Of a DNA stretch of 64,000 nucleotides, positions 36,560-63,139 are shown piece by piece; position 1 is the stretch's first letter; each line of letters starts with the position of its first letter. Under the pieces are notes generated by a model. That model saw only the letters and a list, made by a program, of their open reading frames with translations. It made no database searches and had not been told where the DNA came from. The translations under genes and the position numbers were made by a program. Source of the stretch: Echiichthys vipera (lineage: Eukaryota > Chordata > Actinopteri > Perciformes > Trachinidae); NCBI GenBank assembly GCA_963691815.1, contig OY829648.1:25288917-25352916 (forward strand). Reading direction: 5' to 3'.

Positions 36560-38040
36560 CCCTCCTCACCCTCCTCCTCTAATCCACTCCCTTCTCTCTG
36601 CCTCATAAACTTCCCCAAAACAAACACATATCATCCGGACAAGCACAGCATGTGCATACAGAATCTACTCCGTTATGTCATGGATGAAGACTCCTTGAAT
36701 ATGAGGCACTCAGTGTAGAAGTCAGCGGCTTGGATTCTGTAAAATGATGAGACTGATGTTATGCAGGGTCAGATTAATAAATGTGAGAAGTCATTTGTCT
36801 TGTTGACCTGAGTGTTGATCTCACTTGTATTTCTGACTTTAACCCATAGATGGGGCCAGAACCGACATGAGAATGTGTGTTGGGGGGACTTCTCTTATTT
36901 CCTGGCCACTTGTGGTTGTGGCCACAATTGAAGATAGCATATGTAAAATATGTGTCCAACATGAGAATGCAATATCAACATCACAAGCTGATTATTTATT
37001 TGTATGTTTATATATTGTTTCAGATAATTGAGGTGATGATTAACACTTGTTTATACTCTCCATACAACACAAGAGAGGTGTTGTATGAAATCTTCAGGTA
37101 TATAAATATAGATAGGAAATTACTATGTAAATGTGTGATCATGGTCTTAGTATTTAAAACCTTAACTTAAGTAAAAAAAAAATACCACAAGGTTAAAATA
37201 ATCATTACAAGTAAAGATTGTGAATTATAAAGGTTATGGGAAAAAAAAGTATAATCAGCAAAATACCCTTAAAGGATCAAAATTAGAATTCTCATTCAGC
37301 AGAAAATGCTCCTTGCAAGCTCATGTACACGACATTATTAGATGATAAACACTGATGCATTTATACACGATGAGCATATATATTGTAGTGTTGGAGCAGA
37401 TGGAGGTGGAGCTGATTTGAATAATTTTATATTTAGTTTTAGGTCAATGGTTCCCAACATGGGGTTCATGCCCCTCACAAGATAAATGGGGGGAGTTGTG
37501 AGACGGTTGATGAAGGTTGAACGCATGAAAACAAAGTTCTGTTTCCTACTTCTTTCGACTTTCTCTAGTGTTTTGTAAAAATCAAAGATGATGTCATTGC
37601 TCTGGACCTCAGACGGTTATTTTAAAGAAAGGTTTAGAGGGGAAACGTGCATTTGGAGGAACACATCTGTAACACATCTGTTTTGTGACGGCTCACAAGT
37701 CACACAGGTTGGGAGCCACTGGATTTTATCTTGAACAATAGATTGAAGTTTATAATCTGTGTAAAATCTTACACTGCGAAGTATCAGTTAACTACAGCTG
37801 TCACGTAAAAAGTGTTTCTGTTTGAAATGTAATGAGTATACTGTACCAGAAAATGGAAATACCTAGTATCAATATACGTAGTTACTTTGTTACTGATTTG
37901 CACTGATTTATTAAAATGCTTCTTATCAATGTGGACAAAAATGTAAAACTATGAAATATAAGTATTAATCTTAATCTAAGCACATGTTCACAACACTGTC
38001 TCTGTCAGCAGCAGCCATGTTGTGTCCAAACAGAATGGGT
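36560..38040. other. C1QTNF7-CPEB2 intergenic region
   Basis: AT-rich DNA between the C1QTNF7 promoter and the probable CPEB2 3' end. Apart from the MITE at 37445-37721 I see no feature in it. Confidence 0.6.
37445..37721. mobile_element. hAT-like MITE (CARTGGYTCCCAAC ends)
   Basis: Starts CAATGGTTCCCAACAT and ends GGTTGGGAGCCACTG, imperfect inverted ends of about 15 bases. The CAGTGGTTCCCAAC type is a common hAT-derived family. No coding sequence. Confidence 0.65.
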
Positions 38041-38041
38041 C

Positions 38042-41000
38042 TTTATTCAGGAAGTGAAAGAAAAAAAGATTGTAATCAACACCCCATTTAAATACAAAAC
38101 CAACAAAATAAAAATAAACATGATATTAATTTTGCATATCAAAGAACCATTCAGTAATAATTACAATCCAAACACCTTGTAAACCACTTTTGTGAATCTA
38201 TACACAAACTCTGATTTAGAAATTAGTCACTTTTACAATAAAATTACAAATATTTAGCTTTAAAAATAATTAAACTCAAAATAATATCTTAGTAATTAGC
38301 ATCTTTTTTTATATGTATATATATAGTGAATTTCCACATAAAAATACAAAATGATACCAATGACATTTAAATATGAAACAAAAAATATTCCAAGAACTCT
38401 GCTACTATTAAAGGAAATAAAAAGGTGGGATAAAACAAGATGAAATGAAATAGAAATATGCATGAAAAAGTCTCTCCTTTTGTTAGCAAAACACTATCCA
38501 AAATAACTACAATCATTTACAGTCAGTACAAAGATATCTGGATTTAAAAATAGTTGCAATGAAAAAACGGGGTTTTATTTTTCTGACAGTAAAAAATGAC
38601 ACTGTGGATCAGAAATCTGCAAAATATGCAATGAAAAAAATAAATCTGCATTAAAAAGGTTTACACTGTAGTTCTTACTTTTATACAAACATTAGAAACA
38701 GTATTGCACATCACAACACAGATTCGAGGTTAGTCAGCCTTTCAAAATGTGTTATATTCAAGTTTCAGAGCATCTACGAGGACAGGCAGCTGGGGCCTCG
38801 ATGCAACAGGGGAGAATCTCAAGTGTCTTCCAAGAATAGAATAAAACCTTCATGTTTCCTTCCTTCAAATGAAATGTGTCATGTGTATCAAAATAAGAGT
38901 CAACTGTATATCAAAAAACTTTGATGTTGATCCTAATGACATGATTCTTTGTCTTTGTAACAGAATTTTTGGACATAATTAGCACTGTGACGGGGGGAGG
39001 AAATAAATGGTATAATAGTCCTATTTAAATAGAAAAATACAATCAAAATCAAATAGTTTTTTTTTGTCTACAAAAATAGTGAAATAAATATGATTTTTAC
39101 AAAAACAAAGACGTACAGAACAAAGTAACAGTGTTCAACATAGAAAATAGAACCTCACGAAAACAGCACAAGTCAAGTGTTACAGGTGACGATATTCAAA
39201 CATGTTCATGAGAACTAAAGCCACGGGGAGGACAGGAGCTTCTCTTTAAAGGGATAGTTCTGAGTTTAAGTGGGGTCGTATGAGGTACTTATCCAGAGTC
39301 AGTGTCTTATTTACAATAGATGGCGGTCGGAACACCCTCAGTTTGATGAAGCAGGCACGGAAGCTGAGTGATGTACTGCTGTAGACGGGGACAGCAGCTA
39401 AATGTGTTTTAGCCACCTTAAAAAATCTATATTAGTTCAAGTGTACGCTACATTTTGATTGGATTCACTTTACGTTGCCATCAAACAGCCCTGTTTAAGT
39501 TTACTGCGGGGGAACTGAGGCCGTCAAAGCCGCCAGACTCCGATGAACGACCATGAACGCGGCAGTTGCTGGTCTACCACTGCCTCCATCAGTTACCCAC
39601 TGAAAAAATCTGAACTATCCCTTTAACGCCACCCTGACTCCCCGTCTTCACAAAATCCAGACTACATTAGAATATATTAGAAAATATTGGATTTCCTGCT
39701 CTACTCATACAGAACAAAGATAACTTAAGACCACTGCTTCACGCTACATTTTACACAAGTAATCATGAAAAAATAAAATGCAATAAATCATCTGTAGAAT
39801 TATAAATAGGTGGAGGTTTTAGGGAATCCACAACTGCACTGAATCACTTAGGGGTGTGGATAAGAAAGAAAAAGTGTGGGGGTATAGAAAAGTAGTGCAT
39901 AATATATATATATACGGTATATAGATACATATATATATACATTATAAAAACATATTGAAGGGCCAGTGATGGGTAAGTAGTTGACACAAACAAATTAAAT
40001 AATATGACTCGACTTAACTTAGAGTGTCAGTTTGATTACAGTTTTGTAACAGTACACACGCCTGAACACTGATACCGAGGAACACAAAAAACACTACTTC
40101 ACGAGAGCGACACACTTGTACAGTACCAAACGGACGCCAGGGCCACCATCCTCACACAAAGATTGTCCCTAAATATATTTCTTGTTATGAATTTGAGGGT
40201 CACGGCGGAGATCAAACAGACAAACAAGGAGAGGAGTTTTATCTTGTGCGCCAAGAGACTAAATGTCATCGTTGTCGTCTTAAAAGCTTGCTGAGGAGAT
40301 GGGGCGATACTTTGTCTTCCACTTATTGAGTTTCAACGAGTCATTGCAAAATATGCAGTTTAGAGGAGTGAACATGTTTTTATGATGCTTCTCCCAGTTA
40401 AGTCTTCCAGGTTGCATTTGGTCTGCCAGGGCAATGCTTTACTACAGGAAGGGTGAAGGCAGAGTCATTGTGATGTTTAAGTTCTCCTCTAACTAAACTA
40501 GAGCCTCAGTCTACACTACAAACAGTCACACAGCACAGGGACGACACAAACACAAACCACTGAACACCTTCTCAACAGGATTTCTTCTTTTTTTTGCCAT
40601 ACAAGCCACCGTGTCACAAAATGATGGCGTCCACTAAGTCTACAGTAGAACCAATATCACTTTTTGTATCGTTAAGTATGTAAACGGATCAAACGACGGA
40701 TAAACATCAATGCATGCAAGTTTAAATATGTTTCTTTTTTTGTTTTACTTATTTAACTTTGTCTGATCTTTCCCCCTCTTAGGCATCTGCAATAGATGAT
40801 CATGCTATAGAATTTCTTATGTTTAATTATGATTTCAGTGGTTTGCTTTTTGTTTTTTTTTCCTCTCACATCTACCCTGCATGCTATTTGTGTAGCTAAG
40901 CCTATTGTCATTACATGCACTTTCCATGGCAACTGGGGCCATTAGTGATTGAGTGCATACTGCATTTCATTTGACATGTTTCTGGTTCATTAACGGCATT

Positions 41001-41733
41001 AAATATAATACCTACACATCTATTCATATACATGTATATATAGCAGCAAAGCTTCTAAAATAGCTTGTTAAGTATAAATATTGAATACAATTAGCAGAAA
41101 CCAGATTTAGTATTTTGAGGTATCACTCTATGGGTCAGTATGAGCGCAGAAATAACCCTATCGTCTTTTTTTTGATAAACTCTCTAAGAAGAAGAAAGAG
41201 CCCATGGCAACGTTAAAAAAACAACCGTTTGTTTTGCGGCAGAAAACGTGTCAATTTCCTATCTTTTTGCTACCTTTGGTAAATGACCATGGGCAGGCGT
41301 CAACATTAGAGAATCAAGGTTTTCCCAGTGTGCACTACACGCACCGTTGCGGTGGCTAGCAGCAGACAAACAGACAGACAAGCTGCCCCCATGCAAAAAC
41401 ATTCCCATATCTACTTTAAATCTCACATACAAAAATAATAACAATAAAAAAACCTACAAAAATCAATCTCTTTTTAAATCTCCTCTTAGAAAAGATGAAA
41501 GTACCACAAAAGAGTTGTAGAATTGTCAGAGCCTGAGATGTGAGGGGGGTTTTGGTGAAAAACTGAGGCTTGTGGTGTTTGGCTGCTACAAAAGATATAT
41601 AGATATATTGTATATACTGTTACATACTCGATTATACTGATAGCTTAGGAGAGCAGGAGAGGCAGAGCGAAGCTCTTTTTCCTGTTTCATTTCCCTTCCC
41701 TCTGATGATGTCACCATGGCTGTGGTTGCATCT
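38042..41733 (-). other. CPEB2 3'UTR (probable, about 3.7 kb)
   Basis: AT-rich sequence after the CPEB2 stop, with a poly(A) signal (AATAAA, complement of 38042-38047) at its far end and no other gene in between. CPEB2 transcripts of other vertebrates also have long 3'UTRs. On the RNA sense it holds at least nine UUUUAU motifs, the cytoplasmic polyadenylation element that CPEB proteins bind. A MITE sits at 39246-39626. The exact end is inferred. Confidence 0.6.
39246..39626. mobile_element. TTAA-ended MITE inside CPEB2 3'UTR
   Basis: Starts TTAAAGGGATAGTTC and ends GAACTATCCCTTTAA, a perfect 15-base inverted pair with TTAA ends, about 380 bases long. Non-autonomous and non-coding. Confidence 0.85.
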
Positions 41734-56651
<14,918 letters not shown>

Positions 56652-56765
56652 GTTTTGCTGATGCGCAGCAGCTGACAGGAACAGCGGGGACGCGGAGACG
56701 TCGCTGAAGGGCGAACCGGAGCGCAACTGGCCGCAGGAAACCGGCAGGACGAGGCGTAGTATCCG
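56652..56765 (-). other. Open frame upstream of the CPEB2 ATG
   Basis: The frame stays open for 38 codons above the first ATG and reads LRSGSPFSDVSASPLFLSAA, which looks protein-like, but it contains no ATG before an in-frame TGA (56766-56768). A possible splice acceptor (TTTCCTGCGGCCAG) ends just before the LRSGSPF codons. An upstream exon or non-AUG start could add it. Confidence 0.4.
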
Positions 56766-57200
56766 TCAGCCGGCTAAATCGGCTTTAAAATGAGTCAAAT
56801 ATATGCGTTTGGACATATATTTCAACCGTGCACCGTTTCTAAATGAGGTCTGTGGCAGAATAGGAAAACGTCTGTGAACAGGCTGCAGGCTGAAGGCAGA
56901 TATAGAGGAGGGGGTCTGGCCTATGCAAATAGTCGGCTCTTTCTGGTCCTATTCTGGTTCACTTGGTGATATTATCATGAATCTAAAGACCGAGATGTGT
57001 CGGCCTTGGTGTAGGCTAGCCTACCCTGTGCGGTCCATTCCTGTCCGACCGTGCTACCCCCTCCTCTGGTTACCGGCTGTGCTGCTGCTGCTGCAGAGGA
57101 TTAAAGATCCCCGACTGAATCTACGTCACGACCGCATCACGCCTCGGTGCGCCCGCCTCTAGCCTCGAGCCCGAGCTGCAAAGAGGACCGCATTGTTTAC
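56766..57200 (-). promoter_or_regulatory. CPEB2 promoter / 5'UTR region
   Basis: GC- and CpG-richer than its surroundings, directly upstream of the first coding exon. No TATA box in a convincing place. The start site cannot be fixed by eye. Confidence 0.45.
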
Positions 57201-58870
57201 GTCATTTTTTTTTCATTATTCATAAAGTGCAGTAGGCTTACAACCTCTCTCCGAGCCCCGGGGAGTAGCCTACAGCAGGGCCGAATTACGGCAACAAAAG
57301 TCATTCATTAATACTCCTATGGAGACTTAACTCTAATTATATTAAGTCTCTTTCTCATTAATGAGTTTGTAGTCATCCTATAATATCATGTGAGGAGATC
57401 TAGGCTAGGATGAACTTATTTGGTAGTTTTGGCATGTTTATGTCGATTATACATTTAGTATAAAGTTAAGTTTAATTTTATGCTGAAATAATGGATGTGG
57501 CATATCCACAAGCCTATAAGCATACAGTATAGGCGTATATATAAAGAGACATATCTTTCTGGATTAATCAGGGGCTTCTTACTCAAAGTACAAGATCAGA
57601 ATGGATGCATTTCAGAACTTTTTACGTCACATTAGGATGGTAATCGTGAAATTTGTGGGCTTCTCATTCAATAGAACTTTCCACACGACATAGTATGGCA
57701 CAGTTTGCTTCGGCTTGTGCCCATCATCAGTATTCAGCCCACAACCATTGTGCATGCGTCTGCGCCAGCGTCACTTTACGCACGGACGCCAACAGCTAAA
57801 TATAGTTTTCTATGTCAGTGCGTGTCAAGGGAGATGAATCTTCATCGCCTGTTGTGAACTCAAAGCTGACAAGCAACCCTGCCACATAATCTACCTCATA
57901 CGTGCCCCCCACCAGCAGCACTATATGGCTACTGGCAAATTACATTTTCCTGTGGAGTGTGTTTGTGTGTTTGAGTCCTGACTGTGCTCAATTGTGTTTG
58001 AGGACTGAAAAGGGAAAAAAACAGAGGGTTTTAGGCAAACTCTTCCCTCAGCAGATAAATAACAGCTGACTTTTATTCACTCTAAAATACAAGTATCAGC
58101 TGAGAACTGGGATACAAGTGTGTAACTCTTCAGTTTCACTTTCTTGTTGTTTATACAAAAATAGTTAAGGCTGCAATTATAGATGTCTTGCTTTATTATC
58201 ACGGTGCCCTTGGTGTGAACAGCAGGGATTATTTGTTGTGTAACATAAACAGACACAGATCATTTCTCTTTCTCGTGATTGGAGCTGAATAAATCATTGC
58301 CGTCTCTGTGTGTGAATGTGCTTTCTAATGAGGAAGACAGATACCAGAGTAGCAAAGCAATGTGCATGATCAACTTACCATCTGGTCACTGTTAATGATG
58401 AGGGCTTATCTAAACCCAAACTACACACAGCTTTCCGCCTTGCATTGTTACCTTTACAATGCTCTTATTTCAATCAAGAGCAATGGAAGTTTCATAGCCT
58501 CGCCCAAAGGTCTGGGAATATTTTTAGATAAAATGTTATAAAGTTTGACTGCTGGGAGTCTGCCAAATGTATCCCCAGGAAGGGTTTGGAGCACATACAT
58601 TGTTACATTCCTTAGTGCTACAAAGCATTTCCTGTATGTACAAAAGTTAGCGATGAGAACTTTACATCTCCAAAACACAATATGAACCTCATCAAAGACA
58701 GGATTTGACTCCAGTCACTGATGGCTTGATTTTTCTTCTCCCATTTTTTTGAGCTGTTTTGGGAAGTAAGGAGACCCCCCAGCACCCCCAGAAATTCCCC
58801 ATCATAAGGTCCCAGATGGGACAGTCCCACAAGCGAGGGGGCAGGTGTGGCGGCCACGGATGGTGCTGCT
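57201..58870. other. Upstream intergenic DNA
   Basis: No conserved coding sequence or RNA gene recognised. Confidence 0.5.
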
Positions 58871-58873
58871 CAC

Positions 58874-59050
58874 CAGTGATTAGCCTGGCCCAGTAAGTGC
58901 TGGAGGGAGTTAAATGGGGCAGACTGCCAGCTGCTGGTGTCTGATGATGATGGGCTGGGGGAGGGGGTCAGCCATGGTGGGTGGGGTAGAGGCGGGGGTG
59001 GTGTTAAGGCGATATAGGGGGGGGAGTCCATTCTCTGACTCCCAGCTGCC
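58874..59050 (-). other. Unexplained exon-like segment
   Basis: The segment has a good acceptor (CTGTATGTGGCAG) and a strong donor (AATCACTG, then GTGAGC), is 177 bases long and keeps one frame open throughout (MDSPPYIALTPPPPLPHPPW then a Ser/Pro-rich part ending LLGQANHW). It lies 2.3 kb upstream of CPEB2 on the same strand. Joined directly to the CPEB2 acceptor candidate it would be out of frame. It could be an alternative non-coding 5' exon, an exon of an unknown gene, or chance. Confidence 0.3.
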
Positions 59051-59742
59051 CTGCCACATACAGAATGTGTCATGTCAATCCAAACAACTAACTTGAGCAT
59101 AGTTCAGCACATTTGTATTCACCTTTAGGTTTAGCCGCATGCATGCACACATACACTGTACACAGGGAACAAATGTAAACACAAACATACTTGAAACATT
59201 CATTTTAACCAGATTACTGTTAATTTGGTTATTAAGAAGCACCTGGCCCACTAAGCTATATCACATTTCACTGTGTTTGTCAAGCTAGCTCTATTTAGGT
59301 CTCTGTCAGAGTGGATGGCTGTCACACTGCAGCTGCAGTCGTCATAGCAACAGGTAATCTGCATTTCCTTTTGTGTGCCTGATTACTCTGTATGTTTGAA
59401 GGGTTGGGCGCAGTGCATTGATCAGCTCATCCTGTTTGACAGACCTATCCATCAACTGTGATGACTCTATTTTGGGATTACTGGGATGTGTTCCATCCCT
59501 TATAATCCTATCTCAGCACACAGGAAGTATGCGTCCTGCAGTGTGCCACTCAAAGCTGCATGGTTTCGTATTTCAGGGACGTCATGGGGCAGAGGTGCCA
59601 TCGATTTACATCCTCAGTGGAAACCATGTGATTCAAATGGTGGTGATGAAATCAGATGTGCACAGTCTGTACCATTATACCATTGTATCCTTATTATTTA
59701 AGGGTTGGTTCACTGACAAGTTGTGTCAATGACGATTTTCTT

Positions 59743-60279
59743 TTAAAGGTGTTTTAAATCTGTTTCTGAGATTTCTGCATCCAACTCAATACAATGAAGT
59801 TGCCCAATTTAATGTTCATACTTGTATTTTAGCTTTCCACCACAACATGTTTACATGCTTTAATGTTTAAAAAAGTCACACTCATCCTGTCTGTCTGAAT
59901 ATACCTGTATTCACCCTCCCCCCTTTAGCAGCTTTCTCTTTTAGACCCCCTCTCAAAAAAGCTCAGTCTGCTCTAAATTGGGGAGCGTTTCAGCATCTCT
60001 TGCCGTCTTGCCATCTCTGTACCTTCATTGCAGCTAGGGAATGACTGAAACGTCACTCTAGCTGCACTCTCTGATTATATATAGTATAGTTGTGGCATCA
60101 CAACTGTACAGAAGTCCTGACGGCTCGTTTAAAGACACAGTTTCTGAATACATGCTTTGTGTATTCCTGTGTGGAGTGTTTTGATACTCTCGCAGTATTT
60201 ATATAGCACCTCACCTTAGATTATGATAAAAAAAAAGACATAGAAATGAAAAATATCAATCAATCAATGGGACCTTTAA
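59743..60279. mobile_element. MITE copy C, TTAAAGGTCCC family
   Basis: Starts TTAAAGGTGTTTT and ends AATGGGACCTTTAA. Its interior closely follows copy B (CATCCTGTCTGTCTGAATAT, ACAGAAGTCCTGACGG, GTATTTATATAGCACC). Left end diverged. Confidence 0.75.
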
Positions 60280-60792
60280 AATGAAACACAATAACTACTC
60301 TGGGTACTCAAGAGACCATGTGTGAGCTGTGTTGATTGGCGCTACTTTGGACAGTAGAACTAGTCCCTAATAAAAGTGTTATAGCAAGGTCAAATTATTA
60401 GGTACACTGATTCTGGAATGTCATTTCTATCTGCAGTTATAGATATATATGGTTTAACTTAGCTTGTGGACACCCACGCTTATTCTACCTGAGGTTATGA
60501 TTTTACATGGCAGTCTGCACTTTATTGCCAGCTCATGGGAGGGTTTTTGTTCAGATTTGCAGGACGGAGGTGTCTTTGTTGCAGTAAATTGTCCCTTTGT
60601 GGTGTCTCTCTGGGCACTGAATAGCTCTTTGTGTAGCTGACTGATAAAGCTTCTACAAACAGTCATCTCACTCACACATATGCGCACGCACAAAACCCAG
60701 ACACACAGCCTGAGGTGTCGGTAAAGATGTTACATCTACCTTAGATCACAAACTTACTAACAGATTCACATACAGTGTGACAGTAGATGCCT

Positions 60793-60813
60793 AGATAAGC
60801 TTATCTCTTATCT
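60793..60813. promoter_or_regulatory. GATA-site cluster with 14-bp palindrome
   Basis: AGATAAGCTTATCT is a perfect palindrome with two opposed GATA motifs, and CTTATCT follows at once as a third. The surrounding 60780-61150 is non-repetitive and not coding. A candidate enhancer of CPEB2 or a more distant gene. Confidence 0.35.
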
Positions 60814-61314
60814 AATCTGGGCCTTGTCCGTAGTGGTCACACCTGCCATTCCTAGTTTAAGACACTATTGCTTCAGAACCAATCTTGGGTCCTCCCATCT
60901 ATGATTGGCATTATTCTGTGAGACTGAATGAGCAGTAGGTCGGTAGAGTGGCATATATTTGCTTTTTATGGCCCACTGGAGAAGGCTTGCGGGACTGATC
61001 AGGTGGACGGTTTCTCCGAGGCTGAGACCAGGCTGGCACATCTGTCATGCTTCACTCTTATTAGAAGTGGAGTAGTGTGTGATTCTCCTCATCAGATGTG
61101 ACCTTACAGCAGTATGGTAAGCTCCAAAGATCAGTCCTCTGCTCAATTTACGTCAGCTTTCATCATATTATATCAACTTTAGCCCGTTTTCTTTGGCTTA
61201 GAACTCTCTAGTGCTCTTGTTGCTAATCCTATTCCCAATATTCCCATGAGTGATCTCAGTGATTGTGTCCACATCACATCTGTCTCTCAGCTTCTGCATG
61301 TGTGCATGAGTGTG

Positions 61315-61336
61315 TTTGTGTGTGTGTGTGTGTATG

Positions 61337-61371
<35 letters not shown>

Positions 61372-61374
61372 GTG
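61315..61374. repeat. (TG)n microsatellite
   Basis: Imperfect TG tract. Confidence 0.95.
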
Positions 61375-61636
61375 AGCTTGAGAGATGGCGTTATCTTAAT
61401 GTCAGAGTAAATTTCCTTTGGTTGTTGCACAGAAGCCAGGCTCTGTTGTAACAGCAAACATTCACATGGCATGATAACAGCCTCCAGCCTTCTGTTTTCC
61501 ATGGACCGTTTATTTGCACACAAATACATGAATGGCACACACAGACAGAACATAATGACAGGCAACAGGGGTCCCAGATACATATGGGGATGCCTCTAAT
61601 GCTGTTTAAAGGGAAAACAAAGAAGGAACCTATAGA

Positions 61637-61652
61637 TACACACACACACACA

Positions 61653-61723
<71 letters not shown>
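61637..61723. repeat. (CA)n microsatellite
   Basis: Nearly pure CA tract, one CATA interruption. Confidence 0.95.
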
Positions 61724-61724
<1 letters not shown>

Positions 61725-62048
61725 GCACACAGGCAGTGTGTTTCCTAATTCCGTTTATGAGAACACCTGTCGGCCAGTGTATTGCATTATTGCAGGTAAT
61801 GTAATTAAGTGTGTGTCTCTGTGCTTGCCTGCATGTGTGTGTGTGCATCTGCATGTGTGTTCCATACGTTATCCGAGGGCATCTCAAGTGTCCCCAGCAC
61901 AGAGCTGCAGCTGGGGGTCAGAGGTCAACGATCCAGATGCCTTGTGGGAAGCCAGCAGGTGTAGAGAGAACATGGGTGATAATGAAAACAGATGGATAGG
62001 TTCTATATTCTATATGTATACATATATACCATAGATATATACTGTATG

Positions 62049-62050
62049 TA

Positions 62051-62131
<81 letters not shown>

Positions 62132-62132
62132 G

Positions 62133-62181
<49 letters not shown>

Positions 62182-62214
62182 ATATCTATCTATCTATCTA
62201 TATATCTATCTATC
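62049..62214. repeat. (TATC)n tetranucleotide microsatellite
   Basis: About 41 units with single-base interruptions. The Tyr-Leu-Ser-Ile ORF over it is spurious. Confidence 0.98.
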
Positions 62215-62819
62215 TCATTTTAAATTTTGAAAATGTAACTTTTACACAAAGGACCAAAATGGCAGCAGCTTTGGTCGCCGTACGTTCTTTACTTGTTGTC
62301 TGATTGTGTTCAGGTTTTACCCCCATGGTTGTGTCGATTTTCCTCTAAATGGCTTTTTACTGTAAAATCAGCTCACATATACAGGTGTACAGTATATGAA
62401 CCCAGTGACTTCTGTGGAGCCCCCTACTCCCCTCTCTCCCACCCACAGGACAAAGCTTTATCTTCCTCGTGTGAGCTGCAGTGGTGGTTGAAGCAGAACA
62501 CTTTGCACAGCACTGCCCCTCAGTGGTAAGAATGACACCTGCGCGACATATTGAGAATACAAGGTGCATTTTCCATCAGCTCAATGGTCTTTATAGTGAA
62601 TGTGGCGTTGGCATGTGTTAAAGAGCTTCAGTAAACAACCGTTTGGGTTTTAAAGGGTAACATTATATTTAGAATTAAACAAATCGGCTTCATAATTATC
62701 TGCCACAAGTCATAACTACTATCCAATATATATTCATATTCATCCAATAATATCAGAGACTTGTTAGTAACGCTTCAGAAAGTGGTTGTTCTGTACAGAT
62801 TTTTTCAGACATTTATGCA

Positions 62820-63130
62820 AAAGAAAGAAAAGAAAGAAAGCATTTATTTATTAGTCCCACAAGGGGAAATTTTCCACTCTGTTGTCATGTTACACACAGT
62901 CCCAAAATACACACATGCACAAATAAAATCTATATACATCCATTAAATGAAAATCTCCCAGAGATGGGGGTTCAGATCCTTGCTCAAGGGCAGCTCAGTG
63001 CTGCCCAGGAGATGAACTGGCACCTCTCCAGCTACCATGATGATCGAATGATGAATGATGATTGAATTTGGCAACCCTTCAATTCCCAAGCCAAGTCCCT
63101 GTAGACTGAGCTTCTGCCGCCCACAAAAGA
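62820..63130. mobile_element. Fish LINE/SINE-type 3' fragment
   Basis: An (AAAG)n start, then TTTATTAGTCCCACAAGGGG and, further on, CTTGCTCAAGGGCAGC and CTGCCCAGGAGATGAACTGG, phrases of a common fish non-LTR 3' end. No intact ORF. Confidence 0.6.
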
Positions 63131-63139
63131 ACAATTATG

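Noticed and set aside
36392..36718. ORF with poly-Ala from the CAG tract
   Set aside because: Covers the C1QTNF7 promoter on the opposite strand; no splice support or conserved sequence.
56724..56726. CPEB2 start at codon 56724-56726
   Set aside because: The codon is TTG, not ATG; the first ATG is at 56649-56651.
61992..62303. Tyr-Leu-Ser-Ile repeat ORF
   Set aside because: Translation of the (TATC)n tract.
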